Made by a program: the position numbers and the translations under genes
The notes under the pieces: model-generated
What the model was told of the DNA's origin: nothing
Database searches by the model: none
Seen by the model: the letters and a program-made list of their open reading frames with translations, nothing else
Assembly (NCBI GenBank): GCA_023387635.1
Contig: JAEWHU010000274.1
Location: forward strand, 1-8,305
Direction: 5' to 3'
Length of the DNA stretch: 8,305 nt
Source: Bacillota bacterium
GTDB lineage: Bacteria; Bacillota; Clostridia; Lachnospirales; Lachnospiraceae
Shown here: piece after piece, positions 1 to 5,785 of the stretch
Layout of the letters: each line of letters starts with the position of its first letter
Numbering within the stretch: the stretch's first letter is position 1

Positions 1-1478
1 CTATGCATAGCATCTAATACATTCATATGCCTTATTGCATGTTCTACCCTATGAGCTTCATCATCAAATTTCTTAGTTGGATACATATGCCCATTATATT
101 CCGTTATCAGATACGGTTTATTAGAACGAGTTGTTTTTTTCTTTTTTTGTAGACCTGGGTTTTCGCCTTTATGGCTAAAATCATTATAAGTATACACATC
201 CTCCAACAAATGACTCTTAGTTATACACCGTACCCCACCTGTACTTCTTGAATCATCCAGAGCTCTTGCTAATGAATTGGTTCGTTTATATAATTCATCA
301 TGATCCTGAGATTCATTTATTCGGACACCCCAGATTATAACGCTGGGGTGATTAAAGTCTTTCATAATCATTTCTTCCACATTCGCTACCGCTATATCCT
401 GCCAAGCTTCATCACCTATATGCTGCCATCCCGGTATTTCATCAAATACTAGAAGCCCAATTTCATCGCACCGATCCATAAAGTGATCACTCTGTGGATA
501 ATGTGATAATCTTACCGTGTTTACACCCAACTCATATTTGAGTATCTCTGCATCTTTGTACTGAGCACTTTTTGGCATTGCATAACCAACATAGGGAAAA
601 GATTGATGACGATTCAGACCTTGAATTTTAACTTTCTTTCCATTAAGATAAAACCCATCTTCCTTAAAACTTGCCTCTCTGAATCCAAATCTTATATTAT
701 GTACGTCTATAATTCTCTCTTCTTTGATTAACTGCAGATTAATATGATATAGGTCGGGGGAATCAATACTCCACAGTTTAATTTCAGAAACTTCTTCTTT
801 TACATTAATCCTTTCCTTCATCAAGTTATTCACGTTAATTACCTTAGTGAATGTTTTTATACACTCGTTTTGATATATTAAATCAAACTTACAGAGCAGT
901 TCATGAGAGCACCCAGAATTATTATATGTACATAAATCAATGTCCAGATATGGGTTCCTTGTTAAAACGTCTTTCGTTTTAACACACACAGAATCAAATC
1001 TGACATTATTACAATATTCTAGTGATACCTCACGATATATGCCACCATAAGTCAGGTAATCTATTACAAAACCAAATGGCGGTATATCATTTCTCTCCCT
1101 TGAATCCACGTAAACTGTTAGCAGGTTATACTCACCCTGATTAGCCACAGCTGTTAAGTCAATCTTAAAAGGTGTATATCCACCCTTATGTTCTCCTACA
1201 AAGACACCATTCAAATAGACTTTCCCATAAGCCATAACACCATTAAACTTTACATATACCTGTTCTGTCTGCTCCAGTTTATCAATCCATATTTCTTTTC
1301 TGTAGCAGCTTTCAAACTGATACATACTTTCATTAAAGTTATTATAAGGAACTTCTATATTCGCATGTGGAATGTTAACTGTTTCAAATGACGAATCATC
1401 GTACGACGGTGAAATATATAACTCATCAAAGTTTTTTGAATACTTCCAGTCATAATTAATATCAATCTTTCTTTTCAT
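1..1478 (-). CDS. Glycoside hydrolase family 2 enzyme (beta-galactosidase/beta-glucuronidase type), C-terminus cut by the window edge
   Basis: Hydrolyses a terminal beta-linked sugar (galactose, glucuronic acid or similar) with retention. 492 codons are open from the ATG at 1478 to the window edge. ATG follows an AGGAGG at 1484-1489, six bases upstream. The N-terminal sugar-binding domain (about 1-165) shows VNIPHANIEVPYN, KVYLNGVFVGEHKGGYTPF and FGFVIDYLTYGGIYREVSL, all typical of GH2. An immunoglobulin-like domain follows, and a TIM barrel starts near residue 270 with GLNRHQSFPYVG and NTVRLSHYPQSDHF. The acid/base is Glu389 (WGVRINESQDHD) and the nucleophile Glu460 (YLITEYNGHMYP); both are intact. 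There is no signal peptide, so it should act in the cytoplasm on an imported substrate. It follows the TetR gene by 107 bp and has its own operator-controlled promoter. Sugar specificity cannot be read from the sequence. Confidence 0.93.
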   Translation of the reverse strand, partial: MKRKIDINYDWKYSKNFDELYISPSYDDSSFETVNIPHANIEVPYNNFNESMYQFESCYRKEIWIDKLEQTEQVYVKFNGVMAYGKVYLNGVFVGEHKGGYTPFKIDLTAVANQGEYNLLTVYVDSRERNDIPPFGFVIDYLTYGGIYREVSLEYCNNVRFDSVCVKTKDVLTRNPYLDIDLCTYNNSGCSHELLCKFDLIYQNECIKTFTKVINVNNLMKERINVKEEVSEIKLWSIDSPDLYHINLQLIKEERIIDVHNIRFGFREASFKEDGFYLNGKKVKIQGLNRHQSFPYVGYAMPKSAQYKDAEILKYELGVNTVRLSHYPQSDHFMDRCDEIGLLVFDEIPGWQHIGDEAWQDIAVANVEEMIMKDFNHPSVIIWGVRINESQDHDELYKRTNSLARALDDSRSTGGVRCITKSHLLEDVYTYNDFSHKGENPGLQKKKKTTRSNKPYLITEYNGHMYPTKKFDDEAHRVEHAIRHMNVLDAMH

Positions 1479-1520
1479 GTTTTCCTCCTATTCACATTAA
1501 AATACTCCCTTTGTATATAT

Positions 1521-1538
1521 GCATCACAGATGTGACAT
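1521..1538. promoter_or_regulatory. Probable TetR operator O1 in front of the GH2 gene
   Basis: GCATCAC-AGAT-GTGACAT on the plus strand. The core TCAC-N4-GTGA is a perfect inverted repeat, and the right arm GTGACAT is identical to that of the site in front of the TetR gene (2400-2419), with the same 4-bp spacer. It overlaps the last two bases of the candidate -10 box and covers the predicted start of transcription, the usual place for a repressor to block initiation. Binding by the adjacent TetR protein is inference. Confidence 0.7.
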
Positions 1539-1565
1539 TATAATCTATAGACGCCCCTCTATAGA
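1537..1565 (-). promoter_or_regulatory. Candidate promoter of the GH2 gene
   Basis: On the minus strand a perfect TATAAT lies at 1537-1542. At a 17-bp spacing the -35 position reads TCTATA (1560-1565), a poor match to TTGACA. A heptamer CTATAGA occurs twice on this strand (1544-1550 and 1558-1564), 14 bp apart, filling the spacer and -35 region, where an activator might help. The start of transcription would fall near 1530, inside the operator. An AGGAGG at 1568-1573 has no start codon at a usable distance and looks fortuitous. Confidence 0.5.
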
Positions 1566-1585
1566 AACCTCCTGTTATATGTTTT

Positions 1586-2245
1586 TTACCTGTTCTCTAA
1601 AGAATATATAAACAGCTTAAACTGATGCCATATCATATCTCTTGAAGCTACACCCTGTTCTTCATCAAGATGCTTTTCCCTGATAAATACTCTCTGTGAC
1701 AAGCTAAGAAGTACATTGCTTATGGTAAGTCCAGTTATTACTGGGTCAATATCTTTACGTATGGATCCATCCTCTATACCATCTCTAATCAACTGCTCAA
1801 GCATGTAATCATTACTTGAAATCATATTTTTAAAACGGTTAGTCAATTCTATGTAAGGATATTCCCCCCTAAAATAATAATCAAACTCACCTGAAAACTT
1901 TATTATACTTGAATTAGATTCTACGTAACTGGCTATTTCATTTAAAAAAAGTTCTATCTTTTTCAGACCGTTACCTTCCAATGTCTTGTAGACTTTATTC
2001 TGAAAATCGTACAAATCCTCAAACAGCATGATTTCTATTTCAAAGGCCAATTCTTCTTTTGTTTTATAATATCGATACAAAGTTCTCCTAGTTATTTTCA
2101 CTTCCTCAGCAATATTATCCATAGTGGTTGCTGATAGTCCTCTTGTTATAAAAAGTTCCCTGGCAGCATTAAGAATTTCATTCTTTCGGTTTTCTTTAAG
2201 CTCCTGCCTCTCTAATTCCCTGTAAACTCTTGTGCTAATAGTCAT
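1586..2245 (-). CDS. TetR/AcrR-family transcriptional regulator
   Basis: A 219-residue DNA-binding repressor-type protein. The N-terminal helix-turn-helix domain spans about residues 20-66: NEILNAARELFITRGLSATT, then TMDNIAEEVKITRRTLYRYY with KTKEEL, the canonical TetR signature. The rest is a divergent all-helical ligand-binding and dimerisation domain, so the ligand cannot be guessed. I chose the ATG at 2245 because AGGAAGG (2253-2259) lies seven bases upstream; an in-frame GTG at 2305 has no ribosome binding site and would add 20 atypical residues. It is immediately upstream of the GH2 gene and codirectional. Its own promoter and the GH2 promoter carry the same inverted repeat, so autorepression plus control of GH2 is the natural reading. 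Regulators paired with glycosidases often sense the substrate, its aglycone or a breakdown product; that is inference here. Confidence 0.93.
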   Translation of the reverse strand: MTISTRVYRELERQELKENRKNEILNAARELFITRGLSATTMDNIAEEVKITRRTLYRYYKTKEELAFEIEIMLFEDLYDFQNKVYKTLEGNGLKKIELFLNEIASYVESNSSIIKFSGEFDYYFRGEYPYIELTNRFKNMISSNDYMLEQLIRDGIEDGSIRKDIDPVITGLTISNVLLSLSQRVFIREKHLDEEQGVASRDMIWHQFKLFIYSLENR

Positions 2246-2399
2246 TTCAAGTCCTTCCTGATCAATTAAATTAAAATAGATATACGCATTGGCACATCCC
2301 CTCACCGGTATTCCAAAATAATTTGTACTTTGACTCTTCTCTGTACATATTATTGTGGATTCGGTTTGAATATGTCTCCATTTACACGCATTGTATTAT

Positions 2400-2419
2400 C
2401 ATGTCACTATTGTGACATG
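2400..2419. promoter_or_regulatory. Probable TetR operator O2 in front of the TetR gene
   Basis: CATGTCAC-TATT-GTGACATG is a perfect inverted repeat with 8-bp arms and a 4-bp spacer. It begins five bases downstream of the -10 box of the TetR promoter and covers the predicted start site. O1 at 1521-1538 shares TCAC-N4-GTGACAT. O2 is the more symmetrical copy and so likely the tighter one. Confidence 0.78.
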
Positions 2420-2424
2420 TAATA

Positions 2425-2453
2425 ATTTTACACTCATTTTTATATATTGTCAA
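2425..2453 (-). promoter_or_regulatory. Sigma-A-type promoter of the TetR gene
   Basis: On the minus strand a perfect TTGACA (2448-2453) is followed after exactly 17 bp by TAAAAT (2425-2430). Transcription should start near 2418, giving an untranslated leader of about 170 bases before the ATG at 2245. The leader holds no structure I recognise. The strength of the match and the operator directly downstream suggest a strong promoter held down by autorepression. Confidence 0.72.
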
Positions 2454-2491
2454 ATATTTCATAATATTCATTGGATACAAACAGACTTTAT

Positions 2492-2514
2492 TTGCTACTA
2501 GTAGCAACTTGCTA
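2492..2514. repeat. Perfect 16-bp palindrome with a third half-site
   Basis: TTGCTACTAGTAGCAA (2492-2507) is its own reverse complement, and after one base a further TTGCTA follows (2509-2514), so the hexamer appears three times in alternating orientation. It lies about 40 bp beyond the stop of the membrane protein gene and about 40 bp upstream of the TetR -35 box. Transcribed leftward it could fold as a 6-bp stem with a CTAG loop, but no T-run follows, so a protein-binding site is at least as likely as a terminator. Confidence 0.45.
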
Positions 2515-2553
2515 ATAATGAGTTATAATAGACAGCCTATATCTATGGTTTTA

Positions 2554-3138
2554 CTAAGAAACACTGCTCCTGTATACTTCAATCCGCTTGTGAGTTGTTC
2601 TTAAGTAATAGCAAACACTAATTGATACAAATATCTCAAGCAAGCTGCTGACAAATCCTACTATCATTAGAATTACGAATGATACTATTACCATAATCGC
2701 TAATTCTAATCTAGCTGGTTTAAATATAACTTTGCTTACTTTTTCTAAATATACTTGATAACAAAAGATGCTTACTAGAAGTAGCAAAGGTGAAAAGAAA
2801 GCAAAAATAATATGAAAGGTTGATTTCTGTGGAAACTGATCTGGCACATAGGGTGTTGCCACTGCAAATATGAGGCTTAATGTAGCAGCCTGTAAAAATG
2901 CAATGCCTACTTTGCCATTGTAATTAACTCTACGGAATTGGTACCATAAATAAGCATTAAAATACCAGGCTGATAATAATCCCCATATTAAAAATGCAAT
3001 CTGCTTATCATTCGAATATGCAATAACAGAAAGATTGGATGCAACCCATCCATCGGTACTTGCAAGTACTATTGTAAAAAGGGGAATAATATATATGCTA
3101 AATATATCCCAATGCTTTCGTTCAAATTTTTGATACAT
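2554..3138 (-). CDS. Small multi-pass membrane protein of unknown function
   Basis: A 194-residue integral membrane protein. ATG at 3138 follows GGAGG (3143-3147) by five bases. Hydrophobic segments lie at about residues 13-27, 47-66, 77-95, 108-130 and 144-178, the last long enough for two helices, giving five or six crossings. The N-terminus is short and polar (MYQKFERKHWD) and the C-terminus is basic (RTTHKRIEVYR). There is no catalytic motif and no signal peptide. The WVASNLSVIAY stretch after the first helix and PYVPDQFPQ before the fourth are reminiscent of DUF998/Frag1-like small membrane proteins, but only in general layout; I do not assign it. A terminator separates it from the GNAT gene upstream, so it is probably a single-gene unit. 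Confidence 0.8.
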   Translation of the reverse strand: MYQKFERKHWDIFSIYIIPLFTIVLASTDGWVASNLSVIAYSNDKQIAFLIWGLLSAWYFNAYLWYQFRRVNYNGKVGIAFLQAATLSLIFAVATPYVPDQFPQKSTFHIIFAFFSPLLLLVSIFCYQVYLEKVSKVIFKPARLELAIMVIVSFVILMIVGFVSSLLEIFVSISVCYYLRTTHKRIEVYRSSVS

Positions 3139-3176
3139 TATGCCTCCAAAACTTAGTAGTCATCATTATGGTTTGG

Positions 3177-3204
3177 AGTATAGTATTAACCAAATATATT
3201 GGAA
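3177..3204 (-). promoter_or_regulatory. Weak candidate promoter of the membrane protein gene
   Basis: On the minus strand TATACT (3177-3182) is a good -10 match. With a 16-bp spacer the -35 position reads TTCCAA, only three of six bases matching. Start would be near 3170, about 30 bases upstream of the ATG. It fits the need for a promoter after the terminator at 3265-3300, but the -35 is poor. Confidence 0.3.
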
Positions 3205-3264
3205 TTATCGCTATCCACAATCTGTATTAATTTACATTGGATATCAAAACCTAGAACATAAATA

Positions 3265-3300
3265 ACCCAAGGCAACAAGATTATTCTCAATGCCTTGGGT
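3265..3300 (-). terminator. Hairpin terminator after the GNAT-membrane gene
   Basis: ACCCAAGGCA (3265-3274) pairs perfectly with TGCCTTGGGT (3291-3300) around a 16-base loop. Read leftward the stem is followed by TTATTTATGTTCT, T-rich but interrupted. It lies 48 bases past the GNAT stop codon. Confidence 0.65.
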
Positions 3301-3347
3301 CCATTCTATCCTTTATCAAATCATATATTTTTTTACATAAGTTCCAT

Positions 3348-4394
3348 TTATCTCATTCCTAACAGGATAATAGCTCCCGAAGCTATACTCATCATCCCAT
3401 ATAACCATTTATTCCACCGAATTAGGCGCCCACCACCGTAAGACTCCATGGGGTAGATAGGAATCATTTTAAAAATCAAAAGCACTTCGCCTAAAATATA
3501 CACATATTCTATATAAATGTGACTATCTGAAAAAATAAAAGCTGTTGCTGTGATGCAAAGTAAAGCAATCCAATCAATCAGGGATACAACACCCATATCT
3601 TTTATAAACCCTTTTGTGTTCTCGTATTTTTGAGGATACCAATTACCTATCATAGGGAAAAGTCCGCCTAAAAAATTAAATATAGCACATAATGCTGCAC
3701 CACCACTGTTCAGACGAAAATACCACTTTCTATTTGAAAACAAAGTTCCTATATAAGAGAACAGGACACCACTTGTTAATAGTGTAAGATAAGCGGCTAA
3801 GTATATGGGATAGTTTTTGCTACTGCCGATCCAACCAAATAGAAAAAGCAGGGCATTTACCAGCAAATATAACAAAATATTCTTAGATGTATTCATCTGT
3901 TTGGATTGCAAATCCGTATCTTTTATGGCAAGATAAAACTCCATACCATTACTAATGAAGTAAGGAGTTGTAAAATAGTATTTTAACATAGTCATAAATC
4001 CAAGCTTTTTTACTCCCTCAAAGAAGGATACCCGTGAAAATCCGTCGTTCAAAAACAACTTCCAAGAGGCTATATTATCATCCTTTACAAATGCCGCTAA
4101 AGCGGTACATCCCTGCTCCCATAGATAATTTGTGGTAGATGTATATAACTGTGCGCCAATGCCTTGCCCGTGATAATCTGGATCAATGAACGCGCCATCA
4201 AAATAGCCTATTTTGTTAATACCACATGAGATATATTTAATTATGATTCCACCCACAATTTTTCCATCCAAAACAGCAACCATTGCTTCCTTGGGCTTGG
4301 TAAGAAAAAGATTCTCCACGACGGAAAATGCTTTTCTTGCTACTTTACGAACTTCTGATGCTTCTGATAATTCCATCTTCCTTATTTCCAACAT
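3348..4394 (-). CDS. GNAT-family acetyltransferase fused to a C-terminal membrane domain
   Basis: 348 residues; ATG at 4394 after AGGAG (4402-4406). Residues 1 to about 158 form a GNAT acyl-CoA-dependent N-acetyltransferase domain: the core strand GAFIDPDYHGQGIGAQLY carries the acetyl-CoA pyrophosphate-binding motif (HGQGIG, 75-80), and NIASWKLFLNDGFSRV (107-122) is the usual motif B. Residues 172-348 are hydrophobic, with segments near 172-190, 196-218, 229-249, 268-288, 295-312 and 329-346. PIYPMESYGGGRLIRWNKW (312-330) resembles the P-x-x-P-x-D-G-x-(K/R) loop of M50 site-2-type membrane proteases, but no HExxH zinc motif is present, so protease activity is not supported. The active site would face the cytoplasm at the membrane. 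Substrate is unknown. It stands 121 bp after the flavin-binding gene, with a DUF6273 remnant between. Confidence 0.82.
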   Translation of the reverse strand: MLEIRKMELSEASEVRKVARKAFSVVENLFLTKPKEAMVAVLDGKIVGGIIIKYISCGINKIGYFDGAFIDPDYHGQGIGAQLYTSTTNYLWEQGCTALAAFVKDDNIASWKLFLNDGFSRVSFFEGVKKLGFMTMLKYYFTTPYFISNGMEFYLAIKDTDLQSKQMNTSKNILLYLLVNALLFLFGWIGSSKNYPIYLAAYLTLLTSGVLFSYIGTLFSNRKWYFRLNSGGAALCAIFNFLGGLFPMIGNWYPQKYENTKGFIKDMGVVSLIDWIALLCITATAFIFSDSHIYIEYVYILGEVLLIFKMIPIYPMESYGGGRLIRWNKWLYGMMSIASGAIILLGMR

Positions 4395-4421
4395 ATGTAT
4401 ACTCCTATCTCTTTGTAAAAG

Positions 4422-4501
4422 TTACAATTTTAACCACAAAGCTGGACGAACACCACTCGCAATTCGTATCTGCCAAATACTATTTTATCTCCTACCTGCA
4501 T
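4422..4501 (-). pseudogene. Remnant of a DUF6273-type gene: both ends kept, middle deleted
   Basis: From an ATG at 4501, with GGTGG upstream, the first frame reads MQVGDKIVFGRYELRV, matching the typical start of DUF6273 domain proteins (GDxIxFGxYxWRVL). One frame over, the same 80 bp finish as SGVRPALWLKL and a TAA at 4422, the typical DUF6273 end (GVRPALW). A full gene would need several hundred bases between the two, so this looks like an internal-deletion scar with the junction in the GAATTGCGAGTGGTG stretch. The first frame alone would make a 23-residue peptide ending at 4430. The family match is from memory of its motifs. Confidence 0.55.
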
Positions 4502-4515
4502 ATTTACCACCTGCT

Positions 4516-5007
4516 TTATATGATTTTCCCTTCATTTGTTTCTATCTTATTCACAAAGTCCATATTGTAACGTACAGCGCCATGGTCTTTAATTACCGTG
4601 CCTTTTGTAAGGTGGATTGCCAAAATACAGCAATTCTCATCCTTCTCATTATTGGCGTAGTCGTACCATGCGGCAAAAACCGTACGAAGTTTAGTCCTAA
4701 TTTCAGCGTTTTTCGGGTCTAATACCCAACCGATATTTTCACCTATACCATTCCCGGAAAACCACAAGGAGTTAACCGAAAAAGCAACTTCTTTGTTTTG
4801 TGCTATTTCACGCATTTTATTCGACTTCGCATATGTAACTACATAAAACGCCCCATCCTCATAATATGCGTCCACATCGCGGACAATGGGTATAGGGTTT
4901 CCATCAGCACTCGGCTCTGTGGCAATCGTTGCAAGTGAGATAACATTATCCTTGTTGTTGCCACACCTCTCTTCAATTATCTTTAACCCTTCTTCGTACT
5001 TACTCAT
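4516..5007 (-). CDS. Pyridoxamine 5'-phosphate oxidase-like FMN-binding split-barrel protein
   Basis: 163 residues from the ATG at 5007. That ATG is eight bases from AGGAGG (5016-5021); an in-frame ATG at 5013 would be only two bases from it, so the inner start is preferred. The pattern NVISLATIAT (21-30), AYYEDGAFYVVTYAKSNKMREIAQNKEVAFSV (split over 48-78) and WFSGNGIGENIG (82-93) is that of the PNPOx-like split barrel, which binds FMN, F420 or haem as a dimer. The family covers oxidases, flavin reductases and general stress proteins, and the substrate is not readable here; a true vitamin B6 role is unlikely because the PNPOx C-terminal motif is absent. It is cytoplasmic. Its promoter sits within a long dyad at 5053-5098, implying tight regulation. 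Confidence 0.85.
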   Translation of the reverse strand: MSKYEEGLKIIEERCGNNKDNVISLATIATEPSADGNPIPIVRDVDAYYEDGAFYVVTYAKSNKMREIAQNKEVAFSVNSLWFSGNGIGENIGWVLDPKNAEIRTKLRTVFAAWYDYANNEKDENCCILAIHLTKGTVIKDHGAVRYNMDFVNKIETNEGKII

Positions 5008-5052
5008 TAGCATTTCCTCCTTTTATATAATTCATAACCTTCACTTTCTCAC

Positions 5053-5098
5053 TTTACAAATATTCCTATATTGTATCTGATATAGGTATATTTGTAAA
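5053..5098. promoter_or_regulatory. Long dyad enclosing the promoter of the flavin-binding gene
   Basis: TTTACAAATATTCCTATAT (5053-5071) and ATATAGGTATATTTGTAAA (5080-5098) are inverted repeats with 18 of 19 positions matching around an 8-bp centre. On the minus strand TTTACA (5093-5098) and TACAAT (5070-5075) are spaced by exactly 17 bp, a good sigma-A promoter lying wholly in the dyad; start would be near 5063, about 56 bases upstream of the ATG. Without a T-run it is not a terminator. The likely role is a repressor operator, perhaps for two dimers; the regulator is not in the window as far as I can tell. Confidence 0.62.
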
Positions 5099-5115
5099 TA
5101 TCTTGTAGAATAAAA

Positions 5116-5658
5116 TTAATTTTTATTATAAAAAAGTTGCCTACTCGTCTCCACCACTTTATTGACCGCCCTCTTTAAGCGAATCTGTTCTGCCTGATCC
5201 CAAATCTCTCTGGAAACAATAGCCTCATGATGGTCGCGGATATAAAACTGTTCCTCTTCTCCCATATTAGCAAGTCTTCGTTTGGATATCGGATCTGTGG
5301 TAAATGTCTTTCCAAGGAGAATATCACCCTTGTATTTTTCATTCTTATAATTCCCATAACTCCATGGGTATGCCAGCTGACTTCACCTTTTTTGTTCTTT
5401 TTTCCAAGTAAAACAAGCGCTTTGCAATGGTTGTGGTTCCATACCCTTGTATATACATATCGTAACTGCTGTGCCAAAGAACTCATAATCGTTAAGAGTA
5501 AATTCAAAGCTCCCTAACTGGTCATCATCATCGGTGGATACCCTGCAATAAGCTGCTACACGAATTCGATCAACTGTTACTGCACCACCTACTGTTCTTG
5601 TTCTGCCCCTGCTATTTGGGGCGGTTCTTCTTGCTTCTAATACTTGTACTTCTTTCAT
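5116..5658 (-). pseudogene. Decayed large serine recombinase (site-specific resolvase/integrase), five frame-shifted pieces
   Basis: The pieces, in order: 5658-5503 begins MKEVQVLEARR and carries the catalytic-serine motif RVAAYCRVSTDDDDQLGSFE; 5505-5466 in another frame reads LLLTIMSSLAQQ, the end of the catalytic domain; 5464-5388 in a third frame reads YDMYIQGYGTTTIAKRLF; 5387-5344 reads GEVSWHTHGVMGII; 5343-5116 reads NEKYKGDILLGKTF through FYIRDHHEAIVSREIWDQAE to a TAA, the recombinase domain. The family is normally about 500 or more residues, so two large internal deletions, small frameshifts and a lost C-terminus are needed. It cannot be active. Large serine recombinases move phages and conjugative transposons, so this marks an old element, between the glycosidase and flavin-binding genes. 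Confidence 0.88.
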
Positions 5659-5785
5659 CTGACTCCTACATTTCTTATCTTGTCTATATGCAAATAGCAG
5701 CATACAAATGGTAAATCCTTTGTATACTGCCATTTTATCTTCATATTCAATTGTGAACGAATATCGAAACTGATTTCTTAAACTT
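5659..5785. other. Intergenic remainder between the glycosidase gene and the recombinase relic
   Basis: No convincing gene, terminator or promoter. A short minus-strand reading frame beginning MKIKWQYTKDL ends in a TGA that overlaps the recombinase ATG (ATGA). Large serine recombinase genes often come as overlapping tandem sets, so this may be the tail of a lost upstream partner, but nothing in it is recognisable. Confidence 0.3.

Noticed and set aside
1188..1391. Plus-strand open frame of 67 codons
   Set aside because: It lies antisense within the GH2 sugar-binding domain, which has clear family motifs; no ribosome binding site or recognisable product.
2246..2305. Upstream GTG start giving the TetR protein 20 more residues
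   Set aside because: No ribosome binding site lies before the GTG, the added residues are atypical of TetR proteins, and AGGAAGG sits at the right distance from the ATG at 2245.
2246..2417. Riboswitch or attenuator in the long TetR leader
   Set aside because: A tiny frame (MRISILI) is present, but I see no strong stem, terminator or known aptamer motif.
4213..4722. Plus-strand open frame of 169 codons, and a shorter one at 4328-4570
   Set aside because: Both are antisense to the GNAT and PNPOx-like genes, which carry family motifs and ribosome binding sites; the translations look like shadow frames.
5227..5517. Plus-strand open frame of 96 codons
   Set aside because: It is antisense to the recombinase relic, whose frames match a known family.
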